A stretch of 64,000 nt of DNA, from the NCBI RefSeq assembly GCF_947497935.1, contig NZ_CANMIO010000003.1:62001-126000 (forward strand), given 5' to 3'. Source of the DNA: an uncultured Shewanella sp. (GTDB lineage: Bacteria; Pseudomonadota; Gammaproteobacteria; Enterobacterales; Shewanellaceae). Below are positions 23,276 to 30,721 of this stretch, piece by piece. Position 1 is the first letter of the stretch. Each line of letters begins with the position of its first letter. The position numbers and the translations under genes were made by a program. Under the pieces are notes generated by a model. That model was not told the origin of the DNA. It searched no databases and worked only from the letters and a program-made list of their open reading frames with translations.

Positions 23276-23620
23276 ATGATTAAAACATTTGCTTTAGCTG
23301 GTGCTGCACTAGCCATGTCATTTAGTATTAACGCTGCAATGTCACCGCAAATAGAACAAACCTTAATACAAGTCTGTAAAGCAGGTCTCAGCAACAATGT
23401 GGTGACGTTTAACCGCACAATGAAAGAATATCGCATCAATAAACGTCTCGTTTTTCCGCGCTTAGTGTGTAACGGTGAGAGCTTTTACAATTTTACCGTC
23501 AATGCTGGAGCCGACAGAACGGCTAAGAGAATCGCACCATACAACCGAGGAACAGTAACGATTAAAGATATTGCGATGACTGAATATGATGCAGAGCTTT
23601 ATGTGGTCAACTATGAATAA
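23276..23620 (+). CDS. Small secreted protein, DUF3718-like
   Basis: The 114-residue protein starts at the ATG at 23276, chosen because GAAGGAG lies eight bases upstream; the earlier ATG at 23255 overlaps that site. The first 20 or so residues (MIKTFALAGAALAMSFSINA) are a signal peptide. The mature part has two cysteines (LIQVCKAGLSNN and LVCNGESFYNF), which may form a disulfide. The pattern fits DUF3718, a family of unknown function common in Shewanella and relatives. It is a single gene with its own terminator; function unknown. Confidence 0.75.
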   Translation: MIKTFALAGAALAMSFSINAAMSPQIEQTLIQVCKAGLSNNVVTFNRTMKEYRINKRLVFPRLVCNGESFYNFTVNAGADRTAKRIAPYNRGTVTIKDIAMTEYDAELYVVNYE

Positions 23621-23644
23621 ACTTTTTATCTTAAAAAGAACAAT

Positions 23645-23670
23645 AAAGGAGGCTTTCGCCTCTTTTATTT
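23645..23670 (+). terminator. Terminator after the DUF3718 gene
   Basis: AAAGGAGGC, a TTTC loop and GCCTCTTTT form a stem with one mismatch, followed by ATTTT. It is 25 bases after the stop codon. Confidence 0.7.
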
Positions 23671-23753
23671 TGGCTAAAGATAGTAGCAACACCCAATCTT
23701 ATAGGCTCGCCTAAAGTTTGCCATATCAACCTTAAAGCGAACCCATTAAAACC

Positions 23754-24218
23754 TTAGGCTGCAAGCTCGGTATCGATAAGCTTATTCCAATGAGGTAACC
23801 AAGCTAATGCTTCGACTTCAGGCTCCATTGTTTCACCCGCATCAATTTTTAAAAACTCACCTAGACGTTTAGCCCCGAGTTCTTCAAACAGGCTTAAAAA
23901 CTGCTCACCCGCGCCGCAGTAGGTTTCATAGCTTGAGTCACCCAGCGCAATTAAACCAAATCTAAGATCTGGTAGGTATGGCGCTTTCGACTTCATCTCA
24001 TTAAACCAAGGTTGAATATCATCGGGAAGATCGCCCTGCCCGGTTGTCGAGCATACTACCAATAATAATTCATTCACTGGTGGCACAAAGCCCATAAGCT
24101 GTTCTGGTTGATACAGATTTACATCACGACCTAATTCGATTAACGCGCCCTGTAACGTTTCAGCGACATACTGAGCACCGCCGTAAACTGTTCCAAAAAC
24201 TAGATTCACTTTTTTCAT
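23754..24218 (-). CDS. yqcA: Flavodoxin YqcA (MioC-like)
   Basis: This is a short-chain flavodoxin that binds FMN and transfers electrons. The 154-residue protein has the phosphate loop FGTVYGGAQYVAETL, the FMN loop CSTTGQGDLPDDIQPWF and GLIALGDSSYETYCGAGEQF. It lies downstream of truC and yqcC, which are neighbours of yqcA in E. coli, so I prefer YqcA over MioC. A gap of 373 bases separates it from truC, so it may have its own promoter. Confidence 0.88.
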   Translation of the reverse strand: MKKVNLVFGTVYGGAQYVAETLQGALIELGRDVNLYQPEQLMGFVPPVNELLLVVCSTTGQGDLPDDIQPWFNEMKSKAPYLPDLRFGLIALGDSSYETYCGAGEQFLSLFEELGAKRLGEFLKIDAGETMEPEVEALAWLPHWNKLIDTELAA

Positions 24219-24591
24219 GTTTTACTTCGCCTAAAAGCCATTTAGTTATATCCTTATCATACTGATAAACGTCGCGGCAAGCGTTGTCGCAATCAAGAAG
24301 TGAATGCTAACAAGGATCCACCTCAATGAGACACTCTTGCAGACAAAGACACCGAAAACATCTTCAGCGTAGCGCCCATGTTCGCAGGATGTGCTATTTC
24401 CATACGGTGCAGTGCTTCAAATTAAGTATGACCCCGATCAGTAACCTTGAACTCGACTCCAGCAAAGAGAAAACTCAACAAAAAACTTAGAATCAATAAA
24501 GAGCATAGTCCTGTATCACTCCTTTTTAGCTAAAAACCATGAGCCTTTTAAGCTATGAGCGCTAAGCCGGTGACCTATTGCGACTAAAGCA
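24219..24591. other. Intergenic stretch yqcA-truC, nothing assigned
   Basis: No convincing gene is seen in these 373 bases. A 14-base perfect palindrome (TTTTTAGCTAAAAA, 24523-24536) is visible. The part at about 24290-24470 is unusually GC-balanced for an intergenic region here and could be a remnant or a dispersed repeat, but I cannot identify it. Confidence 0.4.
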
Positions 24592-25446
24592 TCAGGCTAT
24601 GATAATCGGCTGAGTGTCCAGAGAGAGTGCCTCTTCATGCCAACCAAGACCTTCAAACAAAGTTAACCACTCAGCCTCTAGCTCAGTTTCGACGCTCATG
24701 CGCTCACCGGTTCTTGGATGATTAAAGCTTAGTTTCTTAGCTATTAGCCACAATCTATTGATGCCAAAGTGAGAACGAAAGAACTTATTCTGTTTACCGT
24801 CACCATGAGTGGTATCACCAAGAATGGGGTGGCGTAAATGCGCCATATGACGTCTTAATTGATGTTTACGTCCTGTATGAGGGGAAAGCTGCACCAAGGC
24901 ATAACGACTCGTTGCATAGCGACCCGAAGAGAATGGGATTTCACTATTTAATAATGGCTTATAGCTGGTTACTGCATCTTGCGCAGCCTTGTTAGGATCC
25001 ACATCTTTATCGCCTAGCTCATCAAGCTCCTCTTTGAGGGCATAGTCCAGCGTTGCAGCCTCATGCATATTGCCGCGAACAATCGCTAAATATTCTTTAT
25101 CGATCGTATGGGCTGCAAACTGCTCACACAGGACATTCGCCATTTCGCTACTCTTAGCAAACAGTAAAATACCTGAAGTCGGTCTATCTAGCCTGTGTAC
25201 AGGGAATACATGACAACCAACAATATCTCGAGTCAGTTGCATAGCAAAGAAGCGCTCACGCCTAGCAAGATAACTGCGATGCACTAACAAACCAGCAGGC
25301 TTGTGGATCACCACAATATCATCATCTTCAAATAGCACTTCGATATGAGGCGCGATCTCTTGCTCTTCATCTTGACTCAAGTCTTGTTCGAGCAAGCTCT
25401 CATCAAGTTGTTCGCTTTGGGAGGTATCTTTAGTGTTATCACTCAT
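24592..25446 (-). CDS. truC: tRNA pseudouridine(65) synthase TruC
   Basis: TruC makes pseudouridine 65 in tRNA. The 284-residue protein is of the RluA class. After an acidic, poorly conserved N-terminus of about 35 residues comes the core, LFEDDDIVVIHKPAGLLVH, with the catalytic aspartate in VHRLDRPTSGILLFAKS (about Asp87), and then HTGRKHQLRRHMAHLRHPI. The position next to yqcC selects TruC among RluA-family members. Confidence 0.93.
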   Translation of the reverse strand: MSDNTKDTSQSEQLDESLLEQDLSQDEEQEIAPHIEVLFEDDDIVVIHKPAGLLVHRSYLARRERFFAMQLTRDIVGCHVFPVHRLDRPTSGILLFAKSSEMANVLCEQFAAHTIDKEYLAIVRGNMHEAATLDYALKEELDELGDKDVDPNKAAQDAVTSYKPLLNSEIPFSSGRYATSRYALVQLSPHTGRKHQLRRHMAHLRHPILGDTTHGDGKQNKFFRSHFGINRLWLIAKKLSFNHPRTGERMSVETELEAEWLTLFEGLGWHEEALSLDTQPIIIA

Positions 25447-25469
25447 TGTACGTATCTCTTGTAATACCG

Positions 25470-25790
25470 TTATCTTGCTTGACTCAATAATGCATCTAGC
25501 TCAGTGAGCAGTTGAATGACCCGCTTATACTCTATGTTAGCCGCCCACACATGTTCCGCCATGGGGGCTATCGATATCGCTGTAGGTAGCGGTATTTGAT
25601 TATCTATCAAGTAATGCATTTTCGGTAAGAATATAAACTGTAACCATTGTTCAAATGGCATCACGTCGCATGCAAATGGCGTTGTACTCGCTAACGCTTG
25701 CTCTGTTGGGGCCACGGAACTTAATAAGCCTTGCTTCGCCATCTCTGCTTCCAAAGCTAATAGCTTCTCCCTTGCATTTACGGTAATCAA
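25470..25790 (-). CDS. yqcC: YqcC family protein
   Basis: This is a 106-residue protein of unknown function (DUF446 type), with the conserved core PFACDVMPFEQWLQFIFLPKM. The start is a TTG at 25790 preceded by GAGGGG at good spacing. It is 23 bases upstream of truC, as in E. coli, so the two are probably cotranscribed. Confidence 0.85.
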   Translation of the reverse strand: MITVNAREKLLALEAEMAKQGLLSSVAPTEQALASTTPFACDVMPFEQWLQFIFLPKMHYLIDNQIPLPTAISIAPMAEHVWAANIEYKRVIQLLTELDALLSQAR

Positions 25791-25911
25791 TTCGCCCCTC
25801 TCACAGTCATCAACTTCATCTTTTCACCACTAGAAAATTAGCGCGAGATGATACCATCTAGACACACTTATCCCTATAATATGCGTTAATTAACCTACAC
25901 TCGATAACGAT

Positions 25912-26925
25912 ATGACTCAAATAACGACCCTCAATGATTTTTTAAAAACGGCTAATACTCAATTCCAAGTTTATGACATGGGCCGTCGAGTACAACATAT
26001 CGATATGATGGCATTTCATCAGATAGAAGAACTACATTGCCCTTACCCTTCGCCAATCCAGGGGCACGCACAGTTTGCCATTGTGTTCTGGGATGCTAGC
26101 CAGCAACACTATATTTGGTTTATTAAACTTCCTCTCGATGAGCGTGGTTTATTGTCTCCTGCACCACGCACACAGTTTATCAAAATGATAGTCGAGGCCC
26201 TAGGACGAGATCCCACTCAACCGCTAACCGAGCAGCAGCAAGAACAGCTGGCTAACCACCCATTTAATTTTAAGCCTACTCAAGAAAAACTGGCGGTATT
26301 TAACGCCTTAGTGCGCAAGCAACTAGGACAAAAAGCATCGCCACAATATGAGTTTGCTTATCAATACATATCGGGACAGTATCCTGCAGAGCAGTGGCAA
26401 AATATCGGCTTACAAGGCATTGCTGATGTATGTGTCAGAGCCAACGAGCTGGATCACCAAACTCAATTAACAAATGGTTTTGATAATTGGGCTTTAGAGG
26501 TTCAAGTCGCCGTGTGCCAATGCTTAGAACACTTGAATATTGATGAAATGCTCGCGATGAAGATCTTGAATAAGCTCGATAGTGCAGAGGATAACGATAA
26601 GACCTATTTCCTACGTGCTTTAGCCTCTCAGCCAAAACTTAGCCAGCAAGCCATCGCTAACTTAAGTAACGCTAACGCTTTATCTGCTGAGATGCTCATT
26701 ACCATCGCCGCACGTAACTGGTCGGCATTAAAAGATGAGCAAACTCTCACTATCTACTTAGAAGCCTTAGCAAAACAGCAACAACACTTCTTTAACCAGA
26801 TTTTTGCTGATATTGTGGCTATTCCATTAATTCGCACGCAGCTACTCGCTCAACTACGTAATCCAAATCGTAGCTCAGAGCTTGCAACTGCAATTGGCGG
26901 TTTGTTCAAGGTAACGAAAGGATGA
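25912..26925 (+). CDS. DUF3549 family protein
   Basis: A 337-residue cytoplasmic protein with no signal peptide. It begins ITTLNDFLKTANTQFQVYDM, typical of DUF3549, a family found in Shewanella, Vibrio and relatives with no known function. The second half is helical and rich in Leu and Ala, possibly helical repeats. The stop overlaps the start of the next gene (ATGATGA), so the pair is coupled. It is divergent from yqcC. Confidence 0.8.
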   Translation: MTQITTLNDFLKTANTQFQVYDMGRRVQHIDMMAFHQIEELHCPYPSPIQGHAQFAIVFWDASQQHYIWFIKLPLDERGLLSPAPRTQFIKMIVEALGRDPTQPLTEQQQEQLANHPFNFKPTQEKLAVFNALVRKQLGQKASPQYEFAYQYISGQYPAEQWQNIGLQGIADVCVRANELDHQTQLTNGFDNWALEVQVAVCQCLEHLNIDEMLAMKILNKLDSAEDNDKTYFLRALASQPKLSQQAIANLSNANALSAEMLITIAARNWSALKDEQTLTIYLEALAKQQQHFFNQIFADIVAIPLIRTQLLAQLRNPNRSSELATAIGGLFKVTKG

Positions 26926-27317
26926 TGACAGATTTTTTGATTATTGCCGCAGTAGTAATGGTTGCTGCTTTTTTTTGGCAATTAAGGCAAATGGCTGAAA
27001 TAAGCAGAGTTTTTACGAATAAAGAGTGCCAAAAGCAAAAAGTTCAACTGCTGGCTATTGCGCAAGAGTCCGCAAAACCTAGCCTTGGTGGCAGCAGTGG
27101 ATTGACCTGGAAAGTAAAATACCTATTTGAATTTAGCACAGATGGTATCAATCAATATCGTGGCAGCTTATGGATGCACGGTAAGAAGATACAAAAAATA
27201 CAATGGCCAATATTCCCAGAACCAGAGTGGAATGAAGCGCCTGAGGCGAAGGGATCTCTAGGTGGTGGCTGTGGTGGACGCTCTCGCGGTGGCTGTAACT
27301 CCGGACGTTGCAAATAG
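26922..27317 (+). CDS. DUF3301 family membrane-anchored protein with Gly/Cys tail
   Basis: A 131-residue protein with one N-terminal transmembrane helix (FLIIAAVVMVAAFFWQL), then a small soluble domain typical of DUF3301 (the family I recognise beside DUF3549 genes). The last 25 residues are rich in Gly, Arg and Cys (GGGCGGRSRGGCNSGRC). Either of two adjacent ATGs, 26922 or 26925, may be the start. Function unknown. Confidence 0.78.
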   Translation: MMTDFLIIAAVVMVAAFFWQLRQMAEISRVFTNKECQKQKVQLLAIAQESAKPSLGGSSGLTWKVKYLFEFSTDGINQYRGSLWMHGKKIQKIQWPIFPEPEWNEAPEAKGSLGGGCGGRSRGGCNSGRCK

Positions 27318-27344
27318 TTTATCAGCAAACAATACAAACAACTA

Positions 27345-27720
27345 AATGAAGTAAAGGCACGGCCCCAGAGGAGACGTGCCTTTTCTATTGTTGTGTAAGC
27401 TCATCCTGCTATATGAGTGCTCCCTGCACCATCCATGCGTAACTTTGCTCCTGCATCATCCATGAACCTTTCTCATCCTTGTACCTTAGGGTACATGTCC
27501 ATTTTTCTTGGTATTCCATTTACCAAGCTTGCTCTATCCTGAACGTGTCCAATGGTCATCCTTGAGAGTCCATTCAAGTACTATCCTTAGCATTCTACCT
27601 TCCTAGGTAGTAAACCTTCCTTCCTGGAGTGTTTAGCCGCTCCTTGGACGCATCCTTTAGGTGTCATTCCTTAACACCAGATTATCCTTAATCTTTGAGA
27701 TAACATGCTTCCTTGCACAT
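27345..27720 (-). ncRNA. csrB: CsrB-family regulatory RNA, copy 1
   Basis: Read on the minus strand, this stretch has about 20 GGA motifs (AAGGA, CAGGA, ATGGA), many between short inverted repeats such as GTACC-CTAA-GGTAC and GGTAAATGGAATACC. That places GGA in hairpin loops, the design by which CsrB/RsmZ RNAs titrate the translational regulator CsrA. A possible -10 AATATT lies at 27724-27729, so the RNA would begin near 27717 and end at the terminator at 27353-27383, about 370 bases. No protein frame fits. A GacA/UvrY-like palindrome lies about 170 bases upstream. Ends are estimates. Confidence 0.85.
27353..27383. terminator. Bidirectional terminator, DUF3301 gene and Csr RNA copy 1
   Basis: AAAGGCACG (27353-27361) pairs with CGTGCCTTT (27375-27383) around a 13-base loop. 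The plus strand has TTTTCTATTG after the stem, the minus strand TTTACTTCATT. It can end the DUF3301 transcript on the plus strand and the first CsrB-type RNA on the minus strand. Confidence 0.75.
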
Positions 27721-27888
27721 CTAAATATTAATGCAAAAACTAGCTAAAAAATGGAGTTAAACATTTATTTAACATACCAGTTATAAAACTCTAGTTTTTC
27801 AATAGGTTTTAATTGGCTGTATTTAAAAGATTTATTATTAATAACACTAGATTAAATAGCCGCATTCAGGACTAATTTCTCACAAATT

Positions 27889-27906
27889 TGTAAGAGATCT
27901 CTCACA
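27889..27906 (-). promoter_or_regulatory. GacA/UvrY-like binding site upstream of Csr RNA copy 1
   Basis: TGTAAG-AGATCT-CTCACA matches the known GacA box TGTAAG-N6-CTTACA at 11 of 12 fixed positions and is palindromic around AGATCT. Its centre is about 171 bases upstream of the putative -10 of the first Csr RNA, a distance typical for GacA sites at csrB/rsm promoters. Confidence 0.65.
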
Positions 27907-27934
27907 CTAAATCTACCAATAGTCTTAACCAAGA

Positions 27935-28290
27935 GCTAAACAAAGAAAGGGCGTACCATTCGGTACGCCCTAGCACTACTTTATTTTAGCTTTCCCGCTA
28001 TAAATGTGCATTCCCTGCATCATCCTTGGTTAACTTGCTTCCTGCATCTTCCTTGTAAATCCCTTTATATCCTTGTACTTACGTACTGATTCCTTTCATT
28101 AGCTTATCCTAAGCTAAATTCCTCTTCCTGAGGTTGTCCTTCTTGCATCCTGCAAAACCATTATGTTCAACTAAAAAAGCTTTATCAGCATACCTTTAGG
28201 TAAAAATAATTGGCTTCTGTACTAAATAACTAGAAAGAACTAAGTGCTATCCTTAGTACTCGTCTCTTTCTGATGATAAGTTTACTCATA
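27935..28290 (-). ncRNA. CsrB-family regulatory RNA, copy 2
   Basis: A second minus-strand run of about 14 GGA motifs begins with AGTACTAAGGATAGCACTT, an AAGGA in a hairpin loop. It continues through GCAGGATGC, CCTCAGGAAGAGG, TTAGCTTAGGATAAGCTAA and GTACAAGGAT. It ends at a perfect terminator (27949-27970). The putative -10 AATATT is at 28296-28301 and resembles that of copy 1. Overall about 350 bases. The sequence differs from copy 1 apart from the motifs, so this is a sister RNA (csrC or csrB2 type) rather than a recent duplicate. Confidence 0.82.
27945..27970 (-). terminator. Terminator of Csr RNA copy 2
   Basis: GGGCGTACC (27949-27957), an ATTC loop (GAAT on the minus strand) and GGTACGCCC (27962-27970) form a perfect 9-bp stem, followed on the minus strand by TTTCTTTGTTT. 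It isolates copy 2 from copy 1. Confidence 0.85.
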
Positions 28291-28440
28291 AGCCTAATAT
28301 TTTTCTGCCCACACAGCAAAACCACAAAACCGCAACCAAGTATTAACATGAGAAATCTTGGTTAATCTATTGATTTTAAAGTACTTAACAATTAACTGTG
28401 ACGATTATCTCTATGATTCCTAATTTATCTCCCACAACAA

Positions 28441-28458
28441 GGTGAGAGATCTCGCACA
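28441..28458 (-). promoter_or_regulatory. GacA/UvrY-like binding site upstream of Csr RNA copy 2
   Basis: On the minus strand this reads TGTGCG-AGATCT-CTCACC, a weaker version of the box at 27889-27906 with the same AGATCT centre. It lies about 151 bases upstream of the putative -10, 20 bases (two helical turns) closer than in copy 1. It is directly downstream of the DUF962 gene stop region. Confidence 0.5.
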
Positions 28459-28483
28459 TAAAAGCTATCTCAAAGCGAATAAA

Positions 28484-28786
28484 TCAGTACTTTCTATGAG
28501 TTAGCGCTCTATACAACATTACCCAATCCGCCATAAAGCTATATAAAGGGTATTCAAAAGTCGCTGGTCTATTTTTTTCAAAAACAAAGTGCCCAATCCA
28601 AGCAAAGCCATAACCTATTACGGGTAAAAGCATTAACATGCCCCATTGGGCACTCAACACACTATAAATTAATGTGAAAATCACCAAGCTACTTCCTACA
28701 TAGTGAAGTATTCGGCATGTCTTATCTTGGTGTTGAGACAGATAAAACGGATAAAACTCTGCGAAAGAGGAATAACGTTTACTCAT
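28484..28786 (-). CDS. Mpo1-like (DUF962) membrane protein
   Basis: A 100-residue protein with the DUF962 features HYVGSSLVIF, AWIGHFVFEKNRPATF and two to three hydrophobic helices. The yeast member Mpo1 is a dioxygenase of fatty acid alpha-oxidation with conserved histidines; His in HYVG and IGHFVFE are present here. The bacterial role is unproven. It overlaps the upstream acetyltransferase gene by eight bases. Confidence 0.82.
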   Translation of the reverse strand: MSKRYSSFAEFYPFYLSQHQDKTCRILHYVGSSLVIFTLIYSVLSAQWGMLMLLPVIGYGFAWIGHFVFEKNRPATFEYPLYSFMADWVMLYRALTHRKY

Positions 28787-29417
28787 TCACAATCCCCCTA
28801 TAGAACAATAGTTCTCCGCTTACATTACCTATGCTAAGAGGTTCTATCATTTCAAAACCGTGGTGGGTAAATAGCGTGATATGAGCGGGATGATTGGCAA
28901 ATACTCCGACGCCATCGAGGTGAGGTTGTTCATCACACCAACTAAGTACAGCGTTTACCAGTAGCCCACCATAACCCTTGCCTTGCTCATTATTCGCAAT
29001 CGCAATAAATTGCAAAATACCGCACTGCTTACTAGGCAGATTTTCGATTATTTGATTTTCTTTATTGATCAGGGCTTGAGTCGATTGCCAACCCGCACTT
29101 AACAGCATTTTTAACCGCCAGTGCCAATAACGTGCTTCACCTAAGGGAACTTGTTGAGTCACTATACAAGCCACTCCTACCAATCGCTCCCCTATAAACA
29201 TACCGATAAGCGCTTGCTCCTGTTGCCACAGTTCATTTAGCTCTTCTCGAATTGCACCACGCAGTTTTTGTTCATACTGTGCTTGGTCGCCGGTAAAAAG
29301 CGTTTCAATGAAGAATGGGTCATCGTGGTAAGCGTTATATAGGATTGAGGCCGCAATGCGTAAATCTTCTGCAGTTAAATATACAGCGCGACATTCTTCC
29401 ATGGCTTGGTTTTCCAT
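28779..29417 (-). CDS. GNAT family N-acetyltransferase
   Basis: A 212-residue protein of the GNAT fold. The acetyl-CoA loop is seen in IANNEQGKGYGGLLVNAVL, and the N-terminal part has ASILYNAYHDDPFF. The substrate is not predictable. An AAGGAA ribosome site precedes the ATG at 29417. It overlaps the DUF962 gene, so the two are translated together. Confidence 0.82.
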   Translation of the reverse strand: MENQAMEECRAVYLTAEDLRIAASILYNAYHDDPFFIETLFTGDQAQYEQKLRGAIREELNELWQQEQALIGMFIGERLVGVACIVTQQVPLGEARYWHWRLKMLLSAGWQSTQALINKENQIIENLPSKQCGILQFIAIANNEQGKGYGGLLVNAVLSWCDEQPHLDGVGVFANHPAHITLFTHHGFEMIEPLSIGNVSGELLFYRGIVNE

Positions 29418-29426
29418 TGCAAATTC

Positions 29427-29442
29427 CTTGAGCTAGATCACA
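29427..29442. promoter_or_regulatory. CRP-like palindrome
   Basis: CTTGA-GCTAGA-TCACA resembles the CRP consensus TGTGA-N6-TCACA, with one perfect half. It lies ten bases upstream of the acetyltransferase start and 160 bases upstream of the DUF2789 gene. A near copy occurs at 39636-39651 before pfaR. Binding is inferred only. Confidence 0.3.
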
Positions 29443-29602
29443 CTTACCCAATGTATCAAGCTGTTGAGAAAGTGCAATTAATAATCAACTAAAAGTGCTA
29501 ATGCCAATTATTTTGCAGATAAAAGCAGTCAAGAATAGTGCAGCCAATTCTGGTATTTCGACCATACTTATGAAAGCAGCAACAATAATTGCAGGAATAA
29601 AG

Positions 29603-29833
29603 ATGGATATGACAACACAAAACTTTGCCAATTTGTTTTTGCAGTTAGGCCTTGAAAACGATGACGCTGCGATTGAAACATTCATTAAGGATCATCACCT
29701 GCCCGATACGGTGCAGCTATATGAGGCACCATTTTGGAATACAGCACAAAAGCATTTCTTAATTGAATCGCTAGCACAAGATGCCCAATGGTCGGAAGTT
29801 ATCGATCACTTGGACACCTTGCTAAGAAAATAG
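29603..29833 (+). CDS. DUF2789 family protein
   Basis: A 76-residue protein. I start it at the ATG at 29603, seven bases after AGGAAT; the open frame extends further upstream, but that part is low-quality sequence unlike the family. The core has NLFLQLGLENDDAAIETFI, APFWNTAQKHFLIESLAQDA and WSEVIDHLDTLL, typical of DUF2789. Function unknown. It converges with the DUF3192 lipoprotein gene. Confidence 0.8.
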   Translation: MDMTTQNFANLFLQLGLENDDAAIETFIKDHHLPDTVQLYEAPFWNTAQKHFLIESLAQDAQWSEVIDHLDTLLRK

Positions 29834-29839
29834 ACTTGC

Positions 29840-30211
29840 CTAGATCTTGCTATAAGCCATTTCGCCCCAGCCCACTACGGCATTATTACTGATCACCACA
29901 GGCGTACACTCATCTTTTGTGGTTTTACCATCACCATGGGTGCGTTGTGTACGATAGAAAAGTACGTAAACCTCTTTATCTTGTTGAATATAGGCCTCGT
30001 TAAAATCGGCTGTCCCCATCAAGGTCACGACTTGATCTTTAGACATACCTAAAGCAATCTTTGACAGGTTTTTACGGTTATTATCTTGAACCTTTTCCCA
30101 CGATCCACTGTTACCCCAATCTGATTCCCCATCTCCAACATTGACCACGCAGCCCGTTAGCCCTAAGCTTGCAATCCCAAAAAATGCTAAACCTAATAAT
30201 TTATTCGTCAC
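29840..30211 (-). CDS. DUF3192 lipoprotein
   Basis: A 123-residue precursor starting at a GTG at 30211 behind AGGAAG. The N-terminus (TNKLLGLAFFGIASLGLTGC) is a lipoprotein signal with Cys at the lipobox. The mature domain contains LGMSKDQVVTLMGTADFNEAY, like the SmpA/BamE-type small-domain fold seen in DUF3192, and ends in VVGWGEMAY. Probably periplasmic and membrane anchored; function unknown. Confidence 0.8.
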   Translation of the reverse strand: MTNKLLGLAFFGIASLGLTGCVVNVGDGESDWGNSGSWEKVQDNNRKNLSKIALGMSKDQVVTLMGTADFNEAYIQQDKEVYVLFYRTQRTHGDGKTTKDECTPVVISNNAVVGWGEMAYSKI

Positions 30212-30370
30212 TTTAACTTCCTGTCTTAACATTGTTTTTAGTTTTATGTAAAAAAGCAATTAACATGCCAAAGGTTAAGTTATTGTTTTTAAGTTAGTTT
30301 AATGTTTTAAAAGTTTTAGCTTCGCTAATCTATAATCGATAAGGCTAACGAGTAAGGAATTTGACTAACC

Positions 30371-30721
30371 ATGAGTCCATTAGAAAAAGTGCTTAATGCA
30401 GCCAAGAAAATTAGTGATGAAGGTAGAACTCCGACACTAGCACTCATTAAAATCAAACTCGGCAATAGCATCCCCATGCCTATTTTGATCCAAGGCCTGC
30501 AACAGTTTAAATCCATGAGCGCGGAAGATAGAGCAGCACTTTCAGCGCAGTTCTCAACAACTGTGGATAGTGAACCCGAAAAAACGCCAATGGACCACAC
30601 AAAAAAAATCGAAAAACTCGAACAAGAACTTGCTGATCTAAGAGGCGAATTCGATTTACTAAAAACACAATTTAACCAATTAGAAAAGCAATTGGCGGAT
30701 ACTAAAGGATACGACAACTGA
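30371..30721 (+). CDS. Hypothetical coiled-coil protein, possible KfrA-like N-terminus
   Basis: I do not recognise a named family with certainty. The 116-residue protein has a helical N-terminal half with DEGRTPTLALIKIKLG, which resembles the helix-turn-helix start of KfrA-type DNA-binding proteins. A coiled coil of about 40 residues follows (HTKKIEKLEQELADLRGEFD and onward). Its stop overlaps the start of the DUF2310 zinc-ribbon gene by one base (TGATG), so the two are translated together and may act together. Confidence 0.7.
   Translation: MSPLEKVLNAAKKISDEGRTPTLALIKIKLGNSIPMPILIQGLQQFKSMSAEDRAALSAQFSTTVDSEPEKTPMDHTKKIEKLEQELADLRGEFDLLKTQFNQLEKQLADTKGYDN

Noticed and set aside
27318-28483. 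CRISPR array or degenerate repeat array
   Set aside because: The recurring TCCTT units are not equally spaced and have no constant repeat; on the other strand they are the GGA motifs of CsrB-type RNAs.
29495-29602. N-terminal extension of the DUF2789 protein
   Set aside because: The extra 36 residues are unlike the family, and a ribosome site precedes the ATG at 29603.
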